Shown here in pieces: positions 1 to 7,549 of a DNA stretch of 10,249 bases (positions are counted from its first letter, which is position 1; each line of letters opens with the position of its first letter). The notes under the pieces are model-generated. The model was not told where the DNA came from. It saw only the letters and a program-made list of their open reading frames with translations, and made no database searches. The translations under genes and the position numbers were made by a program. Location of the stretch: NCBI GenBank assembly GCA_030622125.1, contig JAUXGM010000080.1, positions 1-10,249 of the forward strand, in the 5' to 3' direction. Origin of the DNA: a bacterium (GTDB lineage: Bacteria; AUK180).

Positions 1-30
1 CCCTACGAATGACTGGTGCTTTTGCATTTT

Positions 31-64
31 AATTCTCAATTCTCAATTGTCAACTCTCAACTAT
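31..64. repeat. 7-bp tandem repeat (AATTCTC-type, about 4.5 units)
   Basis: Four consecutive heptamers can be read directly: AATTCTC, AATTCTC, AATTGTC and AACTCTC, followed by the partial unit AACTA. The first two are identical and the others each differ by one base. It lies in noncoding DNA downstream of tatD, close to the window edge, and may be part of a longer dispersed repeat. Arrays of this type translate to spurious peptides such as NSQFSIVNSQL, so an open frame across it is not a gene. Confidence 0.8.
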
Positions 65-109
65 TTTGTGCTCTGTGGTTAATATTATTATTTAAATACT
101 GGATTTTTC

Positions 110-176
110 TTTCTCTGCGTTCTTTGCGTCTCTGCGGTGAGGTAACTCTGAATGACACGAAAAATATTTTTCTTTT
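110..176 (-). repeat. 67-bp dispersed repeat, copy A (inverted partner at 7427-7493)
   Basis: This segment is the exact reverse complement of 7427-7493 over all 67 bp. Allowing two mismatches, the match extends to 186 (7417 in the partner), which takes in the tatD stop codon. Internally it carries three near-identical octamers, TCTCTGCG, TCTTTGCG and TCTCTGCG (112-119, 121-128, 129-136), and a 14-bp palindrome GAAAAATATTTTTC at 159-172. No coding potential is evident. It begins immediately after tatD, where a transcription terminator would be expected, but no GC-rich hairpin with a T-run is visible. The copies are oriented so that each reads outward in the same order: core, then an AT-rich spacer, then TTAACCACAGA (here 72-82). 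Confidence 0.9.
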
Positions 177-183
177 GTCTGAA

Positions 184-933
184 TCACAGAGCAAACTTTT
201 CCCAATTCCGTGTAAGTATACTATCCATTTCATTAAAAGGAATATTTTTTATCTCGGCAATCTTTTCAATAACATATTTAACATAGAGCGGATGATTTAA
301 TCTCCCTCTAAAAGGCACCGGAGCAAGATAAGGACCATCCGTTTCAGCCATTATTCTATCAACCGGTAGATAATCAACAACATCCCTTACAATGTCTGCT
401 TTTTTAAAGGTGATGATACCTGTAAATGAAATATAATATCCCCTATCAAGAACCTTTCTTGCTTCTTCAACTCCATAAGAAAAACAATGAAAGACAATAT
501 TCTTATGTTTAAAATTGGAAAGTATGCTCATTGTATCATTGAATGCTTCTCTTGAATGGATAATAATAGGTACCTGATGTTTTTCCGCCAGGGAGAGTTG
601 CACCTCAAATATTTCTTTTTGTTTTTTAATTGGGGCAAAGATATTATGATAATCAAGTCCAACCTCCCCAAGCATATTACCATTTTTTAATAATGGTTCC
701 AAACCATTTTCAATGGTTGTGACAGTATCATCTTTGCATTCTTCGGGATGGATGCCGTAGGCAGAATAGATGAAATCATATTTTTTGCTTAGATATTGAA
801 TCTCTTTTATTGATTCCCAATTTATTGAAGGAACAATAACCTTTTCAATATTATTAGTCTTGATCTCATTTACTATATCGTTAAATATCGGAGTATATTC
901 TGCGGAATTAAGATGACAATGAGTATCAATCAT
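184..933 (-). CDS. tatD: TatD family metal-dependent deoxyribonuclease
   Basis: Predicted TatD-type metal-dependent hydrolase with a TIM-barrel fold, 249 residues, a normal length for the family. Seen: the N-terminal metal motif DTHCHL (H5, H7), GIHPE at 60-64, GEVGLDY with E90, HSRE with H126, FHCFS with H149, and ETDGPYLAP with D199 followed by RGRLNHP. All family metal ligands are therefore present. TatD proteins are known as 3'-5' DNA exonucleases implicated in DNA repair and DNA turnover; the precise substrate here is inferred. The ATG at 931-933 was chosen because the protein then begins MIDTHCHL, as the family does; a TTG ten codons upstream only adds an unconserved tail. The start overlaps the end of the upstream methyltransferase by 8 bp, suggesting coupled translation. 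It is the last gene of the operon. Confidence 0.93.
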   Translation of the reverse strand: MIDTHCHLNSAEYTPIFNDIVNEIKTNNIEKVIVPSINWESIKEIQYLSKKYDFIYSAYGIHPEECKDDTVTTIENGLEPLLKNGNMLGEVGLDYHNIFAPIKKQKEIFEVQLSLAEKHQVPIIIHSREAFNDTMSILSNFKHKNIVFHCFSYGVEEARKVLDRGYYISFTGIITFKKADIVRDVVDYLPVDRIMAETDGPYLAPVPFRGRLNHPLYVKYVIEKIAEIKNIPFNEMDSILTRNWEKFAL

Positions 934-1690
934 TACTCTTATTGAGAAAGTAGTTATGAGCAAATATAGAAAAGGATGTCTGCAAATTCAATGAATCAAT
1001 CTTTTTCGTTCCTTCAATGAAAACCCTGTTGTTTACTTTATCAAGAAGGTCTTTGGTGATACCTTTCCCTTCATTCCCAAAGACATAGATTGCCCTTTGC
1101 GGAAATTCAAATCCGGAAAGCGGAATATCCCCTTTTTCAGTAAGAGCAACGAGTTCATGCCCTTGATTGCCTCTTAAGAAATTATCAAGCTCCTTTACAA
1201 TATAAGGAGTTATTGCAAAAACAGCACCCACCGATGATCTAATAACCTTGGGATTAAAAATATCAACGGACTCATAAAGATAAATAGATTGTATCCCGAA
1301 CCATACGGCACTTCTTACAATATTCCCCAAATTGGTCGGATCCTGAGTTTGAAAGAAAAGAAAGGCATTTTCAGAAACCGGGGATACAACTTTTTCAGGT
1401 ATCTTTATCGGAAAGGCACCGATGATCCCCATATTCTTTTTCGTATCGGACAATTCTTTCATATCCTCTGAACTAATGTATACAACAGGAATTGCCTTAT
1501 CCTTTTTTATTTCTTGTATGGTATTTTTGAATTTTTCCTGCATTCTACGATCTACATAAATAAAATTCGGCTCTATCTTTTTTGAAACATCTTTAACGAC
1601 CTTTGGTCCCTCAATTAGTGTCATTTTATGTTCTATACGGAACTTTTTTTCCCTTAATCGACGAGCGTTCTTTATTGATAGCGGTTCCAA
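926..1690 (-). CDS. TrmH/SpoU-family RNA 2'-O-ribose methyltransferase
   Basis: Predicted SPOUT-class, SAM-dependent RNA 2'-O-methyltransferase of 254 residues. An N-terminal substrate-binding region (about 1-95, with LIEGPK at 25-30) precedes the knotted catalytic domain. The three family motifs are visible: N120-LGNIVR126 with the conserved Arg126, FGNEGKGI at 204-211, and IDSLNLQTSFSI at 231-242. Such enzymes methylate 23S rRNA or tRNA riboses; which target applies cannot be told from sequence, so no symbol is given. The start is probably TTG (1688-1690), 2 bp after the lon stop and 6 nt after an AAGGA ribosome binding site; an in-frame TTG at 1723 would overlap lon and lacks that site. 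The 3' end overlaps tatD. Its place after lon suggests cotranscription with the protease genes, not a direct functional link. Confidence 0.9.
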   Translation of the reverse strand: MEPLSIKNARRLREKKFRIEHKMTLIEGPKVVKDVSKKIEPNFIYVDRRMQEKFKNTIQEIKKDKAIPVVYISSEDMKELSDTKKNMGIIGAFPIKIPEKVVSPVSENAFLFFQTQDPTNLGNIVRSAVWFGIQSIYLYESVDIFNPKVIRSSVGAVFAITPYIVKELDNFLRGNQGHELVALTEKGDIPLSGFEFPQRAIYVFGNEGKGITKDLLDKVNNRVFIEGTKKIDSLNLQTSFSIFAHNYFLNKSND

Positions 1691-1692
1691 AA

Positions 1693-4026
1693 TTATTCCT
1701 TCAAGCCAAAAATCTTTTCCCAAACCTGCCAGATGGTTTCTACGGGAATAAGATTCAATTTATTTTTTATTTCTTCGGGAACCTCTTCCAGTGTGTTTAC
1801 ATTTTCTTTTGGAATGAAAATATTTGTTATACCTATTCTCAGTGCTGCAAGTAATTTTTCCTTCAGCCCACCAATAGGAAGTATTCTACCGGTTAATGTT
1901 AATTCGCCGGTCATTGCAAAATTCCATGGTACCTTCTTTTTTAAATATGTTGATATCATAGATGTAGCAATAGTAATTCCAGCCGATGGACCGTCTTTTG
2001 GAATTGCTCCCTCCGGAACATGAATATGGATATCACATTTTTTAAATTTATCAACACCAATCTTCAACTTTTCATGATTTGCTTTTATCAAACTGAGCCC
2101 GATCTGTGCCGATTCCTGCATTACCTTTCCAATCTGTCCCGTGATATTAATATTTCCTTTGCCTGGCAGCAATGCAGATTCTATGGATAATAGAACCCCG
2201 CCATATCTTGTCCATGCAAGTCCGTTAACAACACCAATATTACTTTTCTTTTCAATTATTGATTCCTTATATTCCTGAATACCTAAAAAATTATTTATAT
2301 TTTCTTTTTTTATTTGAAATGGTAATTTTAGGTTTTCTCTTTTTTTATCAACGATCATCGTTGCTATTTTTCTGCATATCTTTCCAATCTGTCTTTCAAG
2401 ATTTCGGACTCCTGCTTCCTGAGTATAATGTTCTATTATTTCCATTATACCATTCTTAAAAAATTTAACATCATTCTTTGTAAGTCCATTCTCCTTTACC
2501 TGTCTTGGTATAAGATAATTATTTGCTATATGATATTTTTCAAGCGTGGTATATCCGGATAAAAAGATGATCTCCATTCTATCTCTTAATGGTTCCGGGA
2601 TTTGAAAAACATTGTTTGCCGTTGTTATAAAGAAAACCTTAGAAAGATCATAATCGACATCCAGATAGTGGTCTTCAAACATATAATTTTGTTCGGGATC
2701 CAATACTTCAAGTAGAGCTGATGCGGGATCACCTCTAAAATCAGATGCAAGTTTATCTATTTCATCCATCAAAAAAACCGGATTCGTTACACCGGCTCGC
2801 TTCATTGTTTGAATGATCTTACCGGGAAGTGCACCGATATATGTCCGTCTATGTCCCCTGATCTCCGCTTCATCTCTTATTCCACCGAGTGAGATCCGGA
2901 CAAATTTTCTGTTCATTGCCCTTGCAATTGATTTTCCGAGTGATGTTTTTCCAACCCCTGGTGGACCGACAAAACAAATTACAGGTCCTTTCTTTAATTT
3001 TGATAATTGTCTAACAGCAAGTATTTCAACTATTCTTTCCTTGATCTTTTTTAATCCCCAATGGTCTTTCTCTAAAATATTCTTTGCAATTCGAAGTTCT
3101 TTTCGCTCTTCATCACTATTTTTCCAGGGTAGAGATGTAAGCCAATTAAGATAATTAAGAATAACAGTATATTCAGGTGAAAAATTCGGAGTATAATCCA
3201 ATTTTTTTACCTCCTTTATTGCTTTTTCCATAGTTTCCTTCGGCATACCTGATTTTTTAACTGTTTCTTTCAGTTCGTCGATCTCACTGGTCCAACCTTC
3301 AAGTTCATTTAATTCTTTTTTTATTGATTCCATCTGTTGGGTCAGGATAATTTTCTTTTGAATACTATCAAGTTTTTTCTTTACATTTCCACGGATCTTA
3401 CTTTGTAATTTTGCAATCTCATATTCATTATTTATAATGAGGAATAATTCATTTAGAAAATTCTTTGTGGTTTGTATCAATAATAATTTTTGCTTGCGTT
3501 TATAGGGAATGGGAAGTTGAAAAGCAATTGTAAAGGCAATCTGAATAGGATCATTTTCTACACGTATTTTCTCAAGAATATCTTCTTCAATAGGATTATT
3601 TCCCGATAATTGTATAAGATTTTCAAATGTCTTGACAATCTCTTTTGCAGTTGCAAAAATATTTTTTGTAATAGTTCCCTGGTATTTATATTCTTCAACT
3701 TCAACCAAAAAATAGGGCTCTCTTTTTTCAAATCTCGTGATCCTTCCACGACTAATACCTGAAACCAAAACCTTCGTAGTGTTGTCAAATTCAGATTTCT
3801 TCTTAATAATTCTGGCAATCACACCGATCGGCTCAATGTCTTTAGAACTTGGATTTTCTATACTTCCGCTTTTCTGTGTAGAAAGAAAAATTAGATTATT
3901 ATTTTTTATTGCTTTTAATGCAAGTATGGACTTGTGTCTTCCAATTAAAAATGGAAAAATAACATTTGGAAATCCGACCATGTCCCTCAGTGGGATAAGA
4001 GGTAATTTGTATGTCTTTTTCTTCAT
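1693..4026 (-). CDS. lon: ATP-dependent protease Lon (LonA type)
   Basis: Full-length 777-residue LonA, close to the 784 residues of the E. coli enzyme. It is a cytosolic homohexameric AAA+ protease that unfolds and degrades damaged and regulatory proteins. Seen in order: the N-terminal substrate-recognition domain beginning KLPLIPLRDMVGFP; a charged helical region at about 200-275; Walker A GPPGVGKT (354-361); Walker B VFLMDEID (417-424); the peptidase motif PKDGPSAG with catalytic Ser681; and GGLKEKLLAA with catalytic Lys724, giving the 43-residue Ser-Lys spacing known in E. coli Lon. No transmembrane segment is seen, so this is not LonB. The ATG overlaps the clpX stop as TAATG and is preceded by AAAAGG about 7 nt upstream, suggesting coupled translation. 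No CIRCE or other stress operator was recognised upstream. Confidence 0.98.
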   Translation of the reverse strand: MKKKTYKLPLIPLRDMVGFPNVIFPFLIGRHKSILALKAIKNNNLIFLSTQKSGSIENPSSKDIEPIGVIARIIKKKSEFDNTTKVLVSGISRGRITRFEKREPYFLVEVEEYKYQGTITKNIFATAKEIVKTFENLIQLSGNNPIEEDILEKIRVENDPIQIAFTIAFQLPIPYKRKQKLLLIQTTKNFLNELFLIINNEYEIAKLQSKIRGNVKKKLDSIQKKIILTQQMESIKKELNELEGWTSEIDELKETVKKSGMPKETMEKAIKEVKKLDYTPNFSPEYTVILNYLNWLTSLPWKNSDEERKELRIAKNILEKDHWGLKKIKERIVEILAVRQLSKLKKGPVICFVGPPGVGKTSLGKSIARAMNRKFVRISLGGIRDEAEIRGHRRTYIGALPGKIIQTMKRAGVTNPVFLMDEIDKLASDFRGDPASALLEVLDPEQNYMFEDHYLDVDYDLSKVFFITTANNVFQIPEPLRDRMEIIFLSGYTTLEKYHIANNYLIPRQVKENGLTKNDVKFFKNGIMEIIEHYTQEAGVRNLERQIGKICRKIATMIVDKKRENLKLPFQIKKENINNFLGIQEYKESIIEKKSNIGVVNGLAWTRYGGVLLSIESALLPGKGNINITGQIGKVMQESAQIGLSLIKANHEKLKIGVDKFKKCDIHIHVPEGAIPKDGPSAGITIATSMISTYLKKKVPWNFAMTGELTLTGRILPIGGLKEKLLAALRIGITNIFIPKENVNTLEEVPEEIKNKLNLIPVETIWQVWEKIFGLKE
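1697..1701 (-). promoter_or_regulatory. ribosome binding site that decides the RNA methyltransferase start
   Basis: AAGGA on the minus strand within the last codons of lon, 6 nt before TTG 1688-1690. It supports a TTG start at 1690 rather than the longer TTG-started frame at 1723, which lies inside lon. Confidence 0.65.
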
Positions 4027-5204
4027 TAATTTACCTTTTTCTTAAGAATAGCGGGTTTTTTCCCTTTCAAAACCACATCTTCCGAAATTATTATCTTTTC
4101 CACATTTGGAATTGAAGGAACTTCATACATCAAGTCAAGAAGCAGGGATTCAACAATACTCTTTAATCCGCGAGCACCCATTTTTTCATCCTTTGCAAGT
4201 GTTGCGATCTCAACAAGTGCTTCATTTGAAAATTGAAGATCTATACCGTCTATCTCGAAGAGCTTTTTGTACTGCAGTACTATTGCGTCTTTCGGCTCTA
4301 TCAATATCTGAACGAGCTGATCTTTTGTAAGTTCGTTAAAACCGACTCTCACGGGAATTCGTCCGACAAGCTCAGGAATAAGACCGTATTTGATCAGATC
4401 ATCCGTTTCTATATTATTTACAAGTTCATTGCTTGATAACTCAGTATCAATATCAGATCGGAATCCGATAACTTTTTTATTCAACCTACTTCCTATTATC
4501 TTTTCTATTCCTGAAAATGATCCACCTAAAACAAATAAAATATTTTTTGTATCCAGCGGAGAATATGGTTGGTATGGAAGTTTTCTTATTGAATTTTGTG
4601 GAACATTCACAATCGTGCCTTCAATGATCTTCAAAAGCGACTGTTGAACACCTTCACCGCCGACATCCCTTGTTATTGAAGGATTTTCACTTTTTCTCGT
4701 TATTTTATCTATCTCATCAATGTATATAATTCCCATCTCTGCATTTTTTACATCACTATTTGCGGCAAGAAGAAGGCGAGCAAGAATATTCTCAACATCT
4801 TCACCAACATAGCCTGCTTCCGTTAAAGTTGTAGCATCTGCAATTGCAAATGGAACATCAATAAACTTTGCTATGGTTTTGGCAAGTAAGGTTTTTCCGG
4901 AGCCTGATGGTCCAAGAAATAGAATATTACTTTTTTCTATCTCAATATCCTCTTTTTTCCTATTATAATTATGGAAAAGACGTTTATAATGATTATATAT
5001 CGCAACAGAAATTATCTTTTTGGGTTTTTCCTGACCTATTACATATTGATCAAGATGTTTTTTGATCTCTTTCGGTTTTGGAAGTTTCATTTCCTTTTTT
5101 TGGTTTTGTAACTTCTCATAACATTCCTTACAGACCAATTTCCCTCTGATGGAAATTAATTCATCTGCTTTGAAACTACGACCACATAGATCACACTTTT
5201 TCAT
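4026..5204 (-). CDS. clpX: ATP-dependent Clp protease ATP-binding subunit ClpX
   Basis: ClpX, 392 residues, is the AAA+ unfoldase that feeds substrates to ClpP. Seen: an N-terminal four-cysteine zinc-binding domain (C4, C7, C25, C28); Walker A GPSGSGKT (98-105); pore-1 loop GYVGED (131-136); Walker B IIYIDEID (159-166); [15 protein letters not shown] (183-197); an IGF loop at 246-248, the ClpP-docking element; arginine finger region ELVGRIPV with R282; and sensor-2 GARGL (343-347). Two things depart from the textbook sequence. The loop that normally reads RKH is RKL (207-209), and the zinc domain resembles a generic CxxC...CxxC ribbon more than a classical ClpX zinc domain. The start overlaps the clpP stop as ATGA, so the two subunits are probably made in coupled fashion. 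The immediate upstream region is A-rich with only a weak ribosome binding site. Confidence 0.97.
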   Translation of the reverse strand: MKKCDLCGRSFKADELISIRGKLVCKECYEKLQNQKKEMKLPKPKEIKKHLDQYVIGQEKPKKIISVAIYNHYKRLFHNYNRKKEDIEIEKSNILFLGPSGSGKTLLAKTIAKFIDVPFAIADATTLTEAGYVGEDVENILARLLLAANSDVKNAEMGIIYIDEIDKITRKSENPSITRDVGGEGVQQSLLKIIEGTIVNVPQNSIRKLPYQPYSPLDTKNILFVLGGSFSGIEKIIGSRLNKKVIGFRSDIDTELSSNELVNNIETDDLIKYGLIPELVGRIPVRVGFNELTKDQLVQILIEPKDAIVLQYKKLFEIDGIDLQFSNEALVEIATLAKDEKMGARGLKSIVESLLLDLMYEVPSIPNVEKIIISEDVVLKGKKPAILKKKVN

Positions 5205-5788
5205 TTTTCTTTTCTCGGTAAAAACACTTCATCTATTAGTCCGTAATCTTTTGCTTCTTGTGCCGTCATAAAAAAATCCCTTTCTGTATCTGCTGCAATT
5301 TTTTTGGGATCCTGTCCAGTGTGTTTGACCAAAATATTTATCAATCTTTTTTTTGTTTTTATTATTTCTTCAGCGTGGATCTTTATATCGGTTGCCTGCC
5401 CCTGAATCCCGCCAAGCGGCTGATGAATGAGTACCGTTGAATTAGGTAAAGCATACCTCTTATCTTTTGCACCTGCTGTTAAAATTATTGCAGCCATACT
5501 CGCTGCGCCACCAATACAAACAGTTGCAACATCCGGTTTAATGTATTGAATGGTATCGTAGATAGCAAGACCTGATGTAACATAACCACCCGGTGAATTC
5601 ACATAGAGAAAAATATCCTTCTCTGAATTTTCCATCTCAAGAAAAAGCAACTGAGCGGTTATTGCATTTGCCACCATATCATCAATTGCCGTTCCAAGAA
5701 AAATTATCCTATCTTTGAGTAGCCTTGAATAGATATCATAAGCACGTTCTCCTCCCGGACCTGGTTCAATAACATACGGAATTGTCAT
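5201..5788 (-). CDS. clpP: ATP-dependent Clp protease proteolytic subunit ClpP
   Basis: ClpP serine peptidase, 195 residues. It assembles into a tetradecameric chamber that degrades proteins unfolded by ClpX. The catalytic triad is visible: Ser97 in GGAASMAA, His122 in LIHQPLGG, and Asp171 in [16 protein letters not shown] at 64-73 is the conserved glycine-rich strand. The motif around the serine differs from the usual GQAASMGA in two positions. The ATG at 5786-5788 was chosen because a strong GGAGG lies 5 nt upstream and tig ends 13 bp upstream; an in-frame ATG at 5819-5821 would add 11 lysine-rich residues and overlap tig. No long propeptide is evident. It is followed directly by clpX with a 4-bp overlap, and the IGF loop of that ClpX supports a working ClpXP pair. 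Confidence 0.97.
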   Translation of the reverse strand: MTIPYVIEPGPGGERAYDIYSRLLKDRIIFLGTAIDDMVANAITAQLLFLEMENSEKDIFLYVNSPGGYVTSGLAIYDTIQYIKPDVATVCIGGAASMAAIILTAGAKDKRYALPNSTVLIHQPLGGIQGQATDIKIHAEEIIKTKKRLINILVKHTGQDPKKIAADTERDFFMTAQEAKDYGLIDEVFLPRKEK

Positions 5789-5793
5789 ATAAT

Positions 5794-5798
5794 CCTCC
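5794..5798 (-). promoter_or_regulatory. ribosome binding site that decides the clpP start
   Basis: GGAGG on the minus strand, 5 nt upstream of the ATG at 5786-5788 and just after the tig stop. It favours this ATG over the in-frame ATG at 5819-5821, which lies inside tig. Confidence 0.8.
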
Positions 5799-5801
5799 AA
5801 T

Positions 5802-7103
5802 TTAGTTTTCTTTTTTTCCATCTTTATTTTCTTTCTCCCTCTTTAATTTTATTTTTTTGATCTTTGCATTTTCGTAAAGTAGATCATCAATTTTTTGAGT
5901 AAGAAGATCGTTCTTTAAATTATTTATGTATTCTTTGTTTGAATCGTAAAAACTCTTAACTCCTTCATGAGAGATGTTGCTTTCTATCGCTATTTTTTTA
6001 TAGGTATTCGTTAGTTCTTCCTCTGTTATCTCCAATTTTTCCTTATCGATGAGATGCCTTCGTATATAGTTCATTTTAATTCCTCTGACAATTTTATCGG
6101 ACATAGATTCTTTTGTAATATTAAATTTTTCCATTCCTACTCCGTAATTTTTCTTGTATTTTTCATCTTCTGCTCTGTATATCTCTTCTTTCATTTGTTC
6201 CAGATAATTTGGCGGCAGTTCAAAGGGATGTCTTTCAATAAGTATATCATATATCTTTTCCAGTGATTCCTGTTTTATTTTAATTTCCGAATTTTTTGTA
6301 ATATTTCCCCGTAATTTTTTGATTACATCTTCTTTTGTTTTACTATCCTTAAATATCTTAGAAAATAATTCTTCATTTTCTTTCGGCATTTTTCTCTTTT
6401 TCAGAGACTCCACCTTGTATGAATATTTTACTGTTTTACCCCTATATTTTTCTCCACCTTCCGAACCGTAAGAGATTGAATATGTATATTCTTTACCTAT
6501 TTCAACTTCCTTTACCTTAGAATAAAATGGTTTCGGATCTTTTTTTTCTGAGTAAATAACTGGGAACTTGTCCATTTTCGTTGGTTTTTCCCCCTCAATT
6601 TCTTCTACATAATCAGCAAGATTTACTAAAACATCCTCTCCAACTTTTCCTTTATAATCCTCCCATGTTGCAAAATTAGTAAGTATATGAGCATACTCAT
6701 TCAAAACATCCTCTTCCTTTTCCTGAAACTTTGCTTCTTCTATCTCTATTCCCTTATGATCATTAATATCAAGGACAGGTAGAAATTCAACTTCATATTT
6801 GCATATACCTTTTTCGAGGTCATATTCCTTTATTGTAAAATGAAGCGGATCTTTTTTTTCTTCCTTGGTGATTTTTTTATATAATCCTTGTAATATTTTT
6901 TTTTGGATATCTTCTTCAATATACTCTTTGTATCTTAAAACAATGATGCCTTCAGGGGCTTTTCCTTTTCTATATCCGGGAATCATTTGCGATTTTTGAA
7001 TATCTTTAATGATTTCGTGTTTTTTAGATTTTACCTCTTCCTGTGTTAATTTTATTTCGTATTCCACCAAATAATCCTTCAGCTTGTTTGAAACATATTC
7101 CAT
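5802..7103 (-). CDS. tig: trigger factor, ribosome-associated chaperone (divergent PPIase domain)
   Basis: Trigger factor of 433 residues, the usual length. The chaperone docks at the ribosomal exit tunnel and shields nascent chains. The ribosome-binding signature is visible as [10 protein letters not shown] (41-50), a conservative variant of GFRxGKxP. After it come the N-terminal domain (to about 115), a region at about 150-235 in the position of the FKBP-type PPIase domain, and a long helical, Lys/Glu-rich C-terminal arm domain (about 240-433). The PPIase region keeps the entry VGEDV (154-158) and the exit [21 protein letters not shown] (220-240), but the usual GSGxFIPGFE active-site segment is not recognisable, so prolyl isomerase activity is doubtful. 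The ATG is preceded by AGGAG 5 nt upstream. It is the first protein gene after the tRNAs, with only 19 bp between. Identification rests on the signature, length, domain order and the clpP-clpX neighbourhood. Confidence 0.92.
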   Translation of the reverse strand: MEYVSNKLKDYLVEYEIKLTQEEVKSKKHEIIKDIQKSQMIPGYRKGKAPEGIIVLRYKEYIEEDIQKKILQGLYKKITKEEKKDPLHFTIKEYDLEKGICKYEVEFLPVLDINDHKGIEIEEAKFQEKEEDVLNEYAHILTNFATWEDYKGKVGEDVLVNLADYVEEIEGEKPTKMDKFPVIYSEKKDPKPFYSKVKEVEIGKEYTYSISYGSEGGEKYRGKTVKYSYKVESLKKRKMPKENEELFSKIFKDSKTKEDVIKKLRGNITKNSEIKIKQESLEKIYDILIERHPFELPPNYLEQMKEEIYRAEDEKYKKNYGVGMEKFNITKESMSDKIVRGIKMNYIRRHLIDKEKLEITEEELTNTYKKIAIESNISHEGVKSFYDSNKEYINNLKNDLLTQKIDDLLYENAKIKKIKLKREKENKDGKKEN

Positions 7104-7122
7104 AATTACTCCTATGTAAAAA

Positions 7123-7204
7123 TGCGAGAGGTGGGACTTGAACCCACACCCGTCGCCGGACAGGATCCTAAATCCTGCGTGTCTGCCAATTTCACCACCC
7201 TCGC
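7123..7204 (-). tRNA. tRNA-Leu (anticodon TAG)
   Basis: Reading the minus strand, a class II tRNA folds cleanly. The acceptor GCGAGGG pairs with CTCTCGC (one G-U), the anticodon stem is CAGGA/TCCTG with loop TTTAGGA (anticodon TAG, plus-strand positions 7168-7170), the long variable arm forms a CCG/CGG stem, and the T-arm is GTGGG-TTCAAGT-CCCAC. The discriminator is A, as expected for leucine. No 3' CCA is encoded: the gene is followed by TTTTTACATAGG, unlike its two neighbours. It is last of the three tRNAs and 19 bp ahead of tig. Confidence 0.96.
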
Positions 7205-7210
7205 AAAAAG

Positions 7211-7286
7211 TGGTAGGCCTTCAGGGACTCGAACCCTGAACCTACTGATTAAGAGTCAGTTGCTCTACCAATTGAGCTAAAGGCCC
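7211..7286 (-). tRNA. tRNA-Lys (anticodon CTT)
   Basis: On the minus strand the acceptor GGGCCTT pairs with AAGGCCT (terminal G-U), the D-arm is GCTC/GAGC, the anticodon stem is ACTGA/TCAGT with loop CTCTTAA (anticodon CTT, reading AAG), and the T-arm is CAGGG-TTCGAGT-CCCTG. The discriminator is A and the 3' CCA is encoded. It lies 2 bp after tRNA-His and 6 bp before tRNA-Leu, so the three must be processed from one precursor. Confidence 0.97.
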
Positions 7287-7288
7287 AC

Positions 7289-7364
7289 TGGGGTGGATGA
7301 TGGGATTTGAACCCACAACAGTCGGAACCACAATCCGATGCTCTACCATTGAACTACATCCACC
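7289..7364 (-). tRNA. tRNA-His (anticodon GTG)
   Basis: On the minus strand the acceptor GTGGATG pairs perfectly with CATCCAC. The anticodon stem TCGGA/TCCGA carries loop TTGTGGT (anticodon GTG), and the T-arm is GTGGG-TTCAAAT-CCCAT. The family-specific extra G at position -1 is encoded at 7364 and faces discriminator C73. CCA is encoded. It is the first gene of the operon, about 8-9 nt after the predicted transcription start. Confidence 0.97.
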
Positions 7365-7378
7365 ATACATAATTTTAT

Positions 7379-7407
7379 ATTATAGCAAATCTACTTTATT
7401 ATGTCAA
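7379..7407 (-). promoter_or_regulatory. sigma70-type promoter of the tRNA-tig-clpPX-lon operon
   Basis: On the minus strand a perfect -35 TTGACA (7402-7407) and a perfect -10 TATAAT (7379-7384) are separated by the optimal 17 bp. Transcription would start near 7372, just upstream of tRNA-His. Such a strong promoter suits stable RNA genes. No second promoter is evident in the 19 bp between tRNA-Leu and tig, so the protein genes are probably read through from here. Confidence 0.85.
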
Positions 7408-7426
7408 TGTTTTTTTTGATTTAGAT

Positions 7427-7493
7427 AAAAGAAAAATATTTTTCGTGTCATTCAGAGTTACCTCACCGCAGAGACGCAAAGAACGCAGAGAAA
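7427..7493 (+). repeat. 67-bp dispersed repeat, copy B (inverted partner at 110-176)
   Basis: Exact reverse complement of 110-176 over 67 bp, extending to 7417 with two mismatches. It contains the palindrome GAAAAATATTTTTC (7431-7444) and the motif CTCACCGCAGAGACGC (7462-7477). It begins about 20 bp upstream of the -35 box of the tRNA operon. As in copy A, an AT-rich spacer (48 bp here, 27 bp there) and then TTAACCACAGA (7542-7552) follow on the far side. Confidence 0.9.
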
Positions 7494-7549
7494 AAGGTAA
7501 TAAGGGAATAAGTAGATATGGAAATAAGGAAAGAAAATATTTTAACCAC

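Noticed and set aside
159-172. Palindrome GAAAAATATTTTTC as the operon terminator
   Set aside because: The stem is almost all A-T with no loop and no distinct T-tract beyond its own arm, and the same sequence sits in copy B upstream of the promoter, so it belongs to the repeat.
16-300. Plus-strand open frame of 94 codons over the window start
   Set aside because: It translates the heptamer array and copy A of the repeat and then runs antisense into tatD; no ribosome binding site or protein family features.
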